A stretch of DNA of 64,000 nt from Symbiodinium natans (GCA_905221605.1 CAJNDS010001724.1:573416-637415); one strand, 5' to 3'. Positions 21,261 to 32,022 are shown, counted from the first letter of the stretch. A program made the numbers and translations. Notes: generated by a model from the sequence alone, not told the origin.

Positions 21261-22380
21261 AAGTAGGGAAGCCCTTTTTCACGTGTTTAAACTGATGCCT
21301 GGTTCATAATTTTCTTACACTGGCTACCATGTAGTTCGTGCTGTGTGGATATGATCGTCTTTGAAATTTCCACAGCTGGCCTCTTTATTTTCTTTCGTAC
21401 AACTACCGTAGAACTATACTGTAATCAACGGCAAAGGAATCCCAGGACCTGAACATCATGATTTTTTGCGGGTCGTAAAAAGCCCATAAAGCAACGCAAG
21501 ACTACCCTCTGCATTCCCAAATTACAGGGGGGGAGACTGCACTCTGAGAATCACTTCCCGAGGAACTAAGGCCTGAGCCCTTCTTCTGCAGTTTAGGGTT
21601 TAGGGTTTAGGGTTACGATTTAGGGTTTAGGTTTTGTTTGGGTTGTTTGGCCCACAACGCCCAAAGGGTCCTAGATCAAGTCGAGATGTCTCGCGAGAAG
21701 AACCCAGAGGAGTGAACACGCAGTGGTCGAGGAAGCAGCTAACACCGCTCTACTCCCGAAAGAAACCCTTCAGAGCCCTGAGCCCTACGTGGTGCGAGAC
21801 AAAGTCAATCCTACATCATTCCCCTAAAAAAGGGGCCCTCAACCTCCGAATTCAGCGTACTTAGTAACCCAATCAGAACTGCGCTTATAACCCAATTCAT
21901 TCGAACCCGATTAATAAGGTACTCAAGGGGCTTAGTAAACCCTAAACCTAAACCCTTATCCCACCACGGCAAAACACAGGGCCGAGATGCAACATCGGAA
22001 CCTGGCCGACATCTCAGGTTTTCTCAGGTCTTTGGGGTATTTCCGTGTACGTGATGTGCGTGTACGCGGAATGCATAGGGTTTGGGGTTTAGGGTTTAGG
22101 GTTTATGGTTTGGGGTTTAATACATAAAAAATAGGTACATACATTTATAGAGGGAATAGAGGGAGAGATATACATATATATATATATACACACATGTCTA
22201 CGGAGGGGTCGTCCGACGTGTCTTCACGCTGTATGCTGACACTGTTGCCGAGAAGCTATAGCCCGAACATGAAATCTTAAACTTATAAATTTCAACTCGC
22301 AACCACCCCTCATGCAATCAATATCGACACTTCAGAGGAAGCATGAGGGCTGCCCGAAACCCGAAACCCTAAACCCTAAA

Positions 22381-22385
22381 CCCTA
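22381..22385. repeat. 5' target site duplication CCCTA
   Basis: CCCTA immediately before the TG of the 5' LTR. The same five bases follow the 3' LTR at 31207-31211. Confidence 0.85.
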
Positions 22386-22672
22386 TGCGGAGCTGCAATT
22401 GGTATTGTAGAAAAGGGTTAGTGTTGAGAGTTGGAAGGGTTAATGAACCCGGAAATCATGTTTGGCTCAACATGGGCTTGAACAGAAAGCCACAAGTTCA
22501 AAAAGTAGTGCCTGGGTTCTTAGGGTTTGGTAAGGGTGTGGATTCCTTCCCCCTTTCCTTCCCCCCTGGGTTGCTCTTATTCGTGTTCTTGTTTGTTTCT
22601 TGGTTCGATTTGGGAAATATAAGTTCAGGGCGATTAGGGGAGTTGATTTCCTTCCTTGGTTGTCCCCCCGTA
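22386..22672 (+). repeat. 5' LTR, 287 bp
   Basis: Begins TGCGGAGCTG and ends TCCCCCCGTA, so it is bounded TG...TA. It is identical to 30920-31206 except for C/G near 22477 (CTCAACATGG versus CTCAAGATGG) and T/C near 22609 (CGATTTGG versus CGATCTGG). It contains CATGTTTGGCTCAA, similar to the 3' end of the dinoflagellate spliced leader. Confidence 0.95.
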
Positions 22673-22684
22673 GGTTATGAGCCC
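22673..22684 (+). other. Primer-binding site (initiator-Met tRNA anticodon arm)
   Basis: GGTTATGAGCCC directly follows the LTR. Its complement GGGCTCATAACC is the anticodon stem-loop (CAU anticodon) of initiator methionine tRNA, rather than the usual tRNA 3' end. From established knowledge, Drosophila copia primes at the equivalent place with a 5' half of initiator tRNA. Confidence 0.8.
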
Positions 22685-22739
22685 AAATTAGGTTCCCTGC
22701 GGTTGAGTGTTGTCTTAAGATCTTTGGGATCAAGAAGCA

Positions 22740-25700
22740 ATGCCTTCTCCGAAGCGATGGCTCCAACCTGCCTCGGATGGTGGACAAAATGGTGGAGCTG
22801 GAAATGGTGCAGCTGAGTCTCTGGGTGAAAGATCGGTGTTGGAAGAGGTGATTCCCGGCGCTGAAGAACATCTGCAAGAAGCCTTGGTTGCAGAAAGCCC
22901 CAATGTGGGTATGAATCCCAATGTGGATATGGTTAGCAATACTGAAGCTGAAGGACGTGCTGTCTCTGTATCGCCAAAGCCTGGTGAGAAAAGGAACTGG
23001 GACGCGACTGGTGGTATAGATCGTGAAATGGAGGTGTTGCACAAACACCGGTATCAGCCGTCGACTTCGACTTCGGGTCGAATGGTAGACCAAGAGTCTC
23101 AGACCGATCTGATTGGAGAAGTGCTGCAAGCGGCCAGGAGGCCTCTGAACAAGATCAAAAGGGATCCATCTTCGAGTTCCCAAGGTGGTGGAAGCGGTCA
23201 CGAACAGAAGGGTGCGGACAGCTTTGAAGCTGCACCTGCTGCTGAATACGCCATGGGGGAGGAGGAGATCCTACAGATGGAGGCTGAGAGGTTGCGACAG
23301 TTGTCAGAAGAAGAGGACGAGATGCGTCAGGTCTCTGAAAGGGATGGTTTTCGGAAAGATGAGCATCTGATCAAAGCGTGCGATGGGACAACGTGGGAAT
23401 GGCACCTCCATGAAGATGGGAGACAATATTATTACTGCCTGGATACGCAGGAAAGCAAGTGGACATTGCCGGTGGTAGGTGAAAAGATGAAGAGTGACGA
23501 GGTGGTTGGGTCTCCTTCGGGCAATGAGCTGGAAATGGAGGCGGCACTGGATTCTTCATCCTCTACTCCGAAGACTGAGTCTACGAGGGCATTCCAGGGT
23601 AGTGTAAATAGTTTAGGTGAAAAAGATTTTTCCTCTACTATCAGGGATAGCGGTCCTAGGGCTGGTGGTGACGCCCCGACCTCGGGTTCTCCTGATGAGG
23701 AGGAGATTCCTGGAAACCGAGCAGACATCGCTGGAGCTCAACATCTGGATCGGGAAGGAATGGGAGCACTTTCTGAGGGTGTGGCAGCGGTGGAATCGGT
23801 AGGTCCAGAAGAAAAAATTCCCAATGTGGAGATCGGAACTGTGTCGGCTGCAGAAGAGCGAGTGGTGGATGTGGTACCTGTCGTTCAGGAATGTGGTCCT
23901 GGAGATTCGGAAGACGGAGGGAAAAGGTCGTGTGTTGCGACTGAGGAGGTCTCTTCGTTTGGTGCCAAGGTTCCTGCCATTCAAGGGAAAAAGAAGCTTC
24001 TGGAATAGCTGGAGACACGGAAGATCTGAAAAATGAGGCCTGGAGCGCCAATGATGCGCGGGTCGATGCGCCAGATATTACCTGGAGTGCGAAGGAAGCA
24101 CGGGTTGAGGTGCATATGGTGTTACGTTCCACGGGCGACTGCAACAATGGGGCGCAGGTCTCCGCAGCAGCTGATGATGGAGGTTCACAGGTGGACGCAC
24201 TGGTGCAACCTGAAGTTAGCCGCGAGGAACGAAATGACAAGGGCTACACCGGAGCCAATGAGGCAGCTGTGGTCAACGATGGTGGAAATTCTCCTTTGGA
24301 AGCCATGGAACCAAGCGGCGGAAGAAAGCGTGCCTGCCGTGGATGATCGACTCAATCGCCCTGCAGTGGAAGAAGATTTGCCTGCTGCAGAAGGTGTGAC
24401 AAAGGACTCCAATGATGGGTCCACTCCCATGAAGGGAGAAGTGTTGCCGTCTGGAAGTTCGCCGGAAGTCGACACCGAGCGAACTACAGCAGATGAGGCA
24501 AAGCCTTTGGCGGAGAAAAAGGGAGGTCCTGAAATCCAGGAGCACAAAAAAGATGAGCTTGTGGGACTCGTGGAGCAGGACGAGCAGTGTGACCAAAAGG
24601 TGAAGACAAAGGATGCGCCAGGAGCCGATGATACAGAGGTGGTTTCTGAAGAGCATACAAAGAAAGTGCCCCGAGCGGGAGCCTTGGAATCACCTGGGAC
24701 ACATTGCTATCAAGAGGGAGATGAGATTATGGGTCTAGTGCGCTGCATCAATGGGTATGGAGCCTTTTTGGACCTTGGTGATTTGAATGTATTGATTCCT
24801 GCAGAAGGGAACAATGCATATCAGTTCAAATTTGGTGATACTGTCAATGGAACAGTGAAACGAGTGGAAGATGATGGTACCATAATCTTGGACACCTTTC
24901 TGGTTTTGGAAGAGGACGTGGAGGACTCTTCTTCGACGCTGCGGAAATGGAAACCCAGCGGCTGGAGTACGTGGTGGACGGATTCATGGTATGCTGGTCA
25001 ATGGTACCAAGATTCCAACGGTCAATGGGACTGGAAACAGGAGGAAGAGCAATCCGATGAAGAGCTTGTGGTACAGGAGTTATCCTCTGAAGAACGAGAA
25101 GAAAGGCAACTTTATGGAGAAAAGATCTACAAAGCTCTTCTGGAGAATGGAAACGAAGAGGAAGCCTATGTTGGCAAAATTACTGGGATGCTGTTGGGTC
25201 GCCCGATGGAAGATTTACAGGAGTGTGTTGCAGATCAGGCATTCCTCAATGCGGAAGCTCGGCGCGCGTATGGCATCTTGCAAAATGATGGTTGGAAGCC
25301 TGATGGTACAGAAAGCACAGGCTTGGGGAAGTTAACCACTTTTTCCCGAAAACAGTACCACAACGCGCTTTTCGAACTGGCATGCAGAAAAAGGAGATTT
25401 ACTCGACCAGTTGTGGGTGAAGCGGTGGCAACGGTGCTGAATCAAGGGGAAGATGAGTTTTGGAACGCGCTTTGGTTGGACACCAAGCTATTTTTGCAGG
25501 AGCTTGATGGTGCAGTGCAATCCATGAGCAAAAGGGAGAACAAGCCAATGGAAGCCTACATGGACCCTGACCAGTACAAAAAGGCTCACATGACTCCACA
25601 GACTGTGTCACCTGGATACAGCAAACTGTGCAAGTTCTTCAATAAGGGAAGGTGTCGCAACGGTGATGGTTGTCCCTATGAGCATCGTCGTTATGGTGAA

Positions 25701-28700
25701 GGTTGGCCAGGAGGAGGGTCAACTGATCCAAAGAATAGCCAAGAAGCTGATGATGAGGATGGGAACATCGGTGACCCTCCCACAGAGGAAGGTACAGTGG
25801 ATGAGGCACAGCAGGAGCGGGAGGATTTGGCCTTCCGGGCCAAGTACAATTTTGGCAAAGGTGCATCAAAGGGTGAACCTATGTCGGGTGAGCCAAAAGG
25901 TCGTCTGTGTCTGTATGACAATCAAGGTGGTTGTAAATATGGGACTACATGCAGGTATCTTCACAACGATGACATAGCATTGGAAGGGACTTGGGAGCCC
26001 GGCAAATCTTGGGACAATGCTTCCAGGAAGGCACAAAGGGACGCAGGGTTCCACCATTGCTGTTTCGATTATTACCTCAGAGGACGTTGCCGGAAAGGGT
26101 CAAACTTCTGCAAGTACTCCCACGATGAGATGTCAGAGGAGCGGCTGACGCTCCTGAAACACTTGGTACAGGTGGCCAATCAGGTCCGGTTTGAAAAAGA
26201 GAGAGGATGGGAGATTACGGATAGAAGCACTTTTCAGCCACCTGCGAGTGGGGGAGCTGAATCTTCCTCATCCTCGGCACCAAAAGCGCTGCAAATGACC
26301 AATGTGTCACAAAAAGAAGGTGAAAAAGGTATTCTGGATGAAGCAGAAGCTGATGAACAAAAGAATTCGGTGGCTGCATCCACTGGTACTCGGCTTCAAA
26401 ATCCGGAGGAGCCAATTGAAAATTGGATGGCTCGCAACGCACACCTGTGGGTGTATACCCCTCATGTAAGTGAGGTGATGATTACGCTTGGTGTGACCAA
26501 TGTGTCGGACTTGCAAGAGTTCATCTTTGTGGAAGATTTGGTTGACAAAGGGATCAACAAGGTGACCGCGTGCAAAATTCTGCAAGTGGTTGGTGATGTC
26601 CGATATCGCCCGGGAGGACCGGAAAAAGCAGTTCCTTCTGATGCATCTGTACGGGTACAACAATCTTCTGGGAACAAAGGAACTGGAAGAGCGGCGGTGC
26701 GAACCCTCACTCAGGTGCGTGAAGCTGAAGACTCTGGTGCAAAAACCATGCCGAGAGGCTCCTATCGGGAGCTTTTTGATAAGGTCAGGTACCGTGATGG
26801 TTGGACGCTTGCGCAGAGGTCTCCGTTGTGCGTACAGAAGCTGCGGTTGGTGGGAGTTGGAATGCCGCCGGTGAATCCACCAACAAAAAAGTATCGGTCA
26901 AGATCAAACCCTGTGAGAAGGGGAAGGCCCTTGCTGGACAAAAAACAGGTGCGACAGGTGCCACGCTCTCGTTCACAACGACGAGTGCAACCGGCGGAAG
27001 TGGTGGAAAAGCCGAAGCCACTGGAACTGAAGCCTCGTGGTGGGTTGTCGTATCGGTTCAGCAGAGCGTGGGCAGATGTGGTGGATGATGATGAACAGGC
27101 GGAGGCCTTGGTCTCGTATGCCGCTTCCTCAAGCGATTCAAGTGAAGAGGAGACCAATGCCGCGCAACGCCTGAAGGAAATCTTTTTGCAAGAAAGGGAT
27201 TCACAGAGAACTGCGAATCGTGGCAATGTTCCGCAAAGTGGTTCTTCAGGCTCCAATGACGGGCCGAAAAAATCGGTTCACCTTGGCGAAGGGCGCGACA
27301 AAGCGTCGCGGGGGGAGACCCGCCAAGAAGTGACTTCGCAAGTTTTTTCGCTACCACAACCTTCTCGTCGAGCTGAACGATCTCAAAAAAGAGCAAGGGA
27401 TGGTTCAGTTATGGTTGGTTCGCTGGCGGTGGGCTCCACGGATGAGGTTTTACCTGGGCAAGGTGTTGCTGGACAGGTGAATGTATCTGAAAGCGCTCAA
27501 GTTCTTCCTGGGCAAGAAGTGGCTGGACAGGAGACGGCGCTGGAAGGAGCAGTACAAATTTCTGGCGAGGAGACTGACCAAAAAGAAGGAGAAGGTGGGA
27601 GCAATGAACTCCGTGGTGATGGTGCGAAGATATTGGATGTTTGTCCGGTGAGGAATGACCTTCAGCAATTGCTGGTTAAAGGTCTTCTGACTCGGATTTA
27701 TTGGAAGGTTGCAGTTGGCAAGTTGCCGGTGGGGCAAAGAGACTGCCAAAAAGGGTCCAATAAGATGGATCGAAATTTGGTTATTAGCATGTCATCCGAG
27801 GGTGCAAGCGAACAGGATGAGAACCTGGCACTGGAGGACGATGCTGATCAGTCAATGGGTGACGGTGCGATGGTTGTTCTGGTGTATGATCCAAGGACGC
27901 TGATTCAGTCGCCAACAACTGATTGGGTTATGCGTCGCGGTCTTACCGATCGTTCCGTCTGGCCAGCAATGGCGTACATGGCACAGAGGATATGTGCTGA
28001 AATGGTTCAAGTGGATGAAATGAATGCCCAGCTAGGGACTGGAGCACTCCTTTTTCAAAGGAGAGATCAAGGACATTATAGTGACCTGCATCATTCGTTC
28101 CATGACAACCCGTGCTTGCCGGCGGTGGGAAATTACCCTCTTTCGGTGATGGGTGCCTTGTTGTCTCCTGGTCTGGAAGGGGAATTCAAGAATACTGACA
28201 AGTTTGGAACTGCTATGGAGGCAATTGCCTATGATTGGAGTCGCAGTCCAGGCATGGAAGTTCACATTGAACTTATGGCGAGGGTAGCCAAAATGGTTCA
28301 CCCGTTCCTGAATCTTGGAGCCCAGGGGTCGGTGATGGTTTCGGAATTTCTCTGGCAGCGCGGGAGGGCCCGGTTGATGGAGTTCCTTCAAGCGGCGACT
28401 TGTGCGGACCAATTGGAGGCTCTCTGGAAAAGGATGGACGACGATGCTGATGAAGAGGTGGATCCTTCGACAGCGGTGCTGGAAGTTCTTGGACCAGAGG
28501 ATGCGGTACTTGATCAAGGGAACAATGAATCCCTTATTCCCATTGAAGATGCTGGAGGTGAGACAAGTGGTGACACTGGAGGGGATGGCAAAGCGCCAGA
28601 AGTTTCTCCGGAAGAGGAGACATCCAGTGGGTCATCAAGACTGGCGGACACAAGGATTTTCTTGTGGTCAGTGTACTCCCGCGTGGCTTCGAATTTCTCT

Positions 28701-30548
28701 ATGCAGGACCGCACTACTGGTAAGATCTTTGACAGCACAAAAGGGTATCCTGGTGAAGGACCAAACAATGATGACAATCCTTCCTCTAAGGGGAACTTAC
28801 CCTGGATCTCGGAAGACTACCTCGACGAAGTGGTGTCAAAAAAGATGGAAAGGTCTTCAGATATGGATGGGTTTGTTCCGGGAAGTGAGGGACCATTGGA
28901 AAAGGTAGAGGTGGAGAATGTTACTGCCTCTAAAATTCTTATGGCTCTTTGGAAGAAGGGACATAGAGTTGGTTATAGGAGGTTGTGTCGTTTGAACGCA
29001 TCTGGATGCAAGGTTGGAGCAATGAAACGTCCAATCAAAAGGGTGCAGAAGATTGGCACTAGAAAGGCCTTCACGAAGATGTTCAATGTTTTTGGATCGT
29101 CTCAGCATGGCTCAGGAGTTGGCGGAAAACCGATCATGAAGGTGGTAGGACCAAGGCCAGGTTTTCCAGCTGTACTCCAAGCACCAAATACTGATAGCAC
29201 GTCGGGTGAAGGGAGCAGTCCCCAGGTACATGGCAATGTTCATGTAGAGCACAATCGCCCTATGGACCGGTATGAGGCAGAGCGCTTGGAGAAGAGGAAG
29301 AAGGGCTTCTGCTATTGGTTCGGCAAGGGGAAAGATCGCTGCAAATTTGGTGACGACTGCAAATTCATCCATTCCGAAGATGATGTGGTGCTACATTCGT
29401 ATTGGTGTAAATACTATGTGGCAGGGAGAGAATGTTTCGCTGGAAAGGATTGTGGGTTCTCGCATGATGCAACTGGTGTGAGGTGCGTCCAGTTTGCTCG
29501 GTCTGGGAAGTGTCGGTTTGGTGACAGGTGTGTCTTCGAGCATGGTGTTCCGCTGGAAGAACAGAGGCCAAGGTCTCCAAGGACGCCCCCAAGGGATGGT
29601 CCAAGGAGAAAGTCTGGTGCAAATGGTGGAGAAAAGGAGATCTCTCCTGAACAGTTCGATGATGATGAGGAGGATTTTATGGTTTATGACGAAGTGACCA
29701 AGATGACGGAACTGTTGATGGAGGCGATTTCATTTCTGTCCGGTGGCAAGCCAGATTTGGCTCGAGCAGAGGCGGACCCATTGTTCAAACTCCTGAAGTT
29801 CACTGGAGATGCTGACCAAATGGATCAAGACTGGGTTTCGTGGACCACTGAAATGTTGACCGTGCTGGAACTTCTCGAAGTAGTGAAGTCGTATGAGGTT
29901 TCGCTCGCGGAGGTGGAAGAATGGGTCAATGACCTGAGGATATGGTATGAGCGAGCCAATTTGGGAGAGGAAAAGGATTCCAAAAGAGGTAAAAAGAGGT
30001 CCCTAGAAAGGGAGTCCAGCAAAGATATTCCTGCCGAAAAAGGAGTGGTTGAGACTTCGGAGACGGAGGTTGCCGTTGAAGAAGAGAAGAAAAAGGTAAA
30101 AAAGAAGAGGAAAGCTGCAGCTATCGAAGATCCTTACACTCTCATGGTTCCAAAGCCGAAGAAGATGCCGACGATCATTGAGAAGGGTGGATCAACATCC
30201 AATGTGGTGGCTTCTGCAGTGGAAAAATCCTCGAAGACGCGCACAAAGTCAAATGTCGGTGGAAAGACAAAGAAGAGGGAGAAAAGTCAGAGTCCCAAAA
30301 AAGAAGAGGTGGTAATGGTGCAAGATCCTGAGGAAAAGGATCGTCCATCTGATGCGGATGCACCAGGGTCTGCCACTGCGAATGCAGAGCTGGGTCAATC
30401 TTGCCAGGCGATTGAGGACGCAAAGAGAGAAGGATTGGTATCCTCAATTCAAAGGGGCGTACAGGATCCTGTTCTTACAGTTTCGGACCTGGAGTATATT
30501 CTGCTGCAACTTCACCTCAAGATTGCCAACAATCGGAAAAAGAAGTGA
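22740..30548 (+). CDS. Giant element-encoded protein: WW, S1-like, MLLE, SAM-like and six CCCH fingers (frame-disrupted)
   Basis: Starts at the first ATG after the primer site. One frame runs about 2,602 codons to TGA, broken only by a TAG at 24006-24008 inside a short out-of-frame patch. Residues are numbered from 22740. A WW domain lies at about 216-244 (W...GRQYYYCLDTQESKWTLP), an S1-like barrel at about 657-721, and a PABC/MLLE domain at about 789-851 (GKITGMLLG core). CCCH fingers (C-x7/9-C-x5/6-C-x3-H) start near 964, 1057, 1108, 2191, 2223 and 2249. A SAM-like helix bundle lies at about 1224-1287. There is an uncharacterised globular part near 1714-1894 and a Lys-rich tail with KKKVKKKRK. 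Linkers are acidic and Ser-rich. All recognisable modules bind RNA or RNA-processing proteins. It may act as a Gag-like RNA packager or as a captured host protein. No enzymatic motif was seen. Confidence 0.85.
23982..24320 (+). other. Out-of-frame patch bounded by compensating shifts
   Basis: From about 23988 (GGGAAAAAG) to about 24310 the coding-like sequence moves to the frame starting at 23981. There it reads, for example, GDTEDLKNEAWSANDARVD, in the acidic style of the protein. The original frame has TAG at 24006 and an atypical basic stretch. The first shift is -1 and the second +1, so the downstream frame is restored. This is either paired indels (mutation or homopolymer read error) or recoding. 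The first shift lies at a G3A5 run. Confidence 0.75.
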
Positions 30549-30911
30549 TTGGATGGTATGGATGAAGGGATGGTTTTTCTCTTTCTGGAGACAGGTGCGC
30601 TGGAACAGCCAATGTGCTGATAATGTGGTGGTTACTTTTTGAGGGTATGGAAATCCCTGATAGTAGAAGTCAGTAGCTTTTCGCGTAGCGAAGACCACGG
30701 TTTGTGGTGAAGAAGGCCAAGGAGTCTTCAGTGATGAGAGGATCATGGTGAAAAGAGATTCTCTGTGGGTAGTAGGTTAGCCAATGTGCTATAATTCCGT
30801 CCTGGAAGACGTTGAACCACAACATGCATTTCAAGCAGCTGGCTGCTGCCTTAATGGCAGTTTTTGGCCAAAAGATCTGCATCTCCAATGTGTCCTAGGA
30901 AATCCTAGGAC
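30549..30911 (+). other. Element 3' non-coding segment
   Basis: About 360 bases between the stop codon and the polypurine tract, with no open frame of note. It ends with a direct repeat, CCTAGGA-AAT-CCTAGGA, just before the tract. Confidence 0.6.
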
Positions 30912-30919
30912 AGGGGGAG
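30912..30919 (+). other. Polypurine tract
   Basis: AGGGGGAG abuts the TG of the 3' LTR, the position where plus-strand priming occurs in LTR elements. Confidence 0.85.
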
Positions 30920-31206
30920 TGCGGAGCTGCAATTGGTATTGTAGAAAAGGGTTAGTGTTGAGAGTTGGAAGGGTTAATGAACCCGGAAATCATGTTTGGC
31001 TCAAGATGGGCTTGAACAGAAAGCCACAAGTTCAAAAAGTAGTGCCTGGGTTCTTAGGGTTTGGTAAGGGTGTGGATTCCTTCCCCCTTTCCTTCCCCCC
31101 TGGGTTGCTCTTATTCGTGTTCTTGTTTGTTTCTTGGTTCGATCTGGGAAATATAAGTTCAGGGCGATTAGGGGAGTTGATTTCCTTCCTTGGTTGTCCC
31201 CCCGTA
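30920..31206 (+). repeat. 3' LTR, 287 bp
   Basis: Same length and termini as the 5' LTR and 285 of 287 bases identical. It carries the variant TTTGGCTCAAG, which matches the last 11 bases of the dinoflagellate spliced leader exactly. Confidence 0.95.
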
Positions 31207-31211
31207 CCCTA
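31207..31211. repeat. 3' target site duplication CCCTA
   Basis: CCCTA follows the 3' LTR and runs into AACCC. Fusing the left flank ...ACCCTA with AACCC... gives an uninterrupted CCCTAAACCC phase. Confidence 0.85.
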
Positions 31212-31782
31212 AACCCTTGGGGGGCCTTGGGGGGGGGGGGGGACCCAGTAGCTTGTGGAACCTATGAAGACCTCTGAGCCTTGAGCCTTAAGGCGGGCAC
31301 AGCATGGCCGACAGCGGCATCGAAGGAATCGCGCTCCCTTGCGAAACGAGGGTTTAGGGTTTAGGGTTTAGGGTTTGGGGTTTGGGGTTTAGGGTTTAGG
31401 GTCTAGGGTTCTCGTAAGATCGTCTTATTCGCCATGAAACCTTTTCCCTCCCAGCAGCCAGTACCAATTAGCCCACACACATGACAAGAAGCCACCATCA
31501 AACACGGACACGCACCACCTCTCAAATCCTGGCATCGGCCGAGAAGCCCTTACCATCGTGAGTCTTTCGCTCCGCAGCATCCTTCATAACCTGCATTTCT
31601 GTGGGGGAGGTTATCATTTAAGAAGGGTTTAGGGTTTAGGGTTTAGGGTTATCATTTACGAATATCGTAAGTTGGCAAGCGCAACCCGTTCTGTGCTAGA
31701 TCCATTTCCATCACAGCTCCACCATGAGACAACTGCTCTTGCAGGGCTTTTTTTTTTCTTAGGGCTTAGTACTTAGGGTTTC

Positions 31783-31880
31783 GGGTTTAGGGCTTTAGGG
31801 CTTTAGGGCTTTAGGGCTTTAGGGCTTTAGGGCTTTAGGGCTTTAGGGCTTTAGGGCTTTAGGGCTTTAGGGCTTTAGGG
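31783..31880. repeat. Variant 8-base array GGGCTTTA
   Basis: About 12 tandem GGGCTTTA units, one base longer than the telomere-type unit and homogeneous. This indicates local amplification of a mutated unit. Confidence 0.95.
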
Positions 31881-31973
31881 CGCAGGATGTAGTATTCAGG
31901 GATTTTTCGTAGCAAGTAGCAAGGCAAGCGGGACATGGAAGCCCTTTGCTGCCCTGCTTGCAGATGGCGGACG

Positions 31974-32022
31974 AACCGTTGATCGCCGCACTCTCCACCG
32001 CTGCGATGGCGAACGTGCGCAG
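31974..32022 (+). CDS. Candidate helical-repeat (OPR/FASTK-like) exon
   Basis: After GCTTGCAG| the frame reads MADEPLIAALSTAAMANVR, resembling the 'll.Ala.aa.....' helix of OPR/RAP-type repeats. It ends near GTGCGCAG|GC. Confidence 0.4.

Larger units (their letters stand above)
20000..22380. other. Intergenic or intronic region before the retrotransposon
   Basis: Arrays lie at 20199-20232, 20285-20316, 20813-20866 and 20990-21020. Open + frames at 20870-20985, 21640-21863, 21985-22078 (NLADISGFLRSLGYFRVRD) and 22200-22257 are possible exons of the interrupted helical-repeat gene, but only the third resembles that family. The rest shows foldbacks and short degenerate arrays only. Confidence 0.35.
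22386..31206 (+). mobile_element. Non-autonomous LTR retrotransposon encoding a giant multidomain RNA-binding-like protein
   Basis: An 8,821-bp element with all cis features of an LTR retrotransposon: 287-bp LTRs at both ends (2 differences), a CCCTA duplication on each side, a primer-binding site directly after the 5' LTR and a polypurine tract directly before the 3' LTR. The 5-bp duplication and internal-tRNA primer site fit the Ty1/copia group. The interior is almost entirely one coding frame, with about 370 bases of 3' non-coding sequence. No protease, integrase (HHCC, DDE), reverse transcriptase (YxDD) or RNase H motif is visible, so mobilisation would need enzymes from another element. 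It inserted within a CCCTAAA array. LTR identity of 99.3% suggests recent insertion. Confidence 0.9.

Noticed and set aside
22467-23201. A 244-codon open frame on the minus strand of the retrotransposon
   Set aside because: Antisense shadow of the WW-domain-bearing + frame. No motif, and it runs into the LTR.
24033-24310. Apparent N-terminus of a 2,171-residue frame beginning at 24033
   Set aside because: These residues are basic and unlike the rest. The other + frame is acidic and protein-like here. The true coding path enters this frame only near 24310.
22386-31206. Ordinary copia gag-pol element
   Set aside because: The interior was read in the main frame and no protease, integrase, YxDD or RNase H motif was found. 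CCCH and MLLE modules fill it instead.
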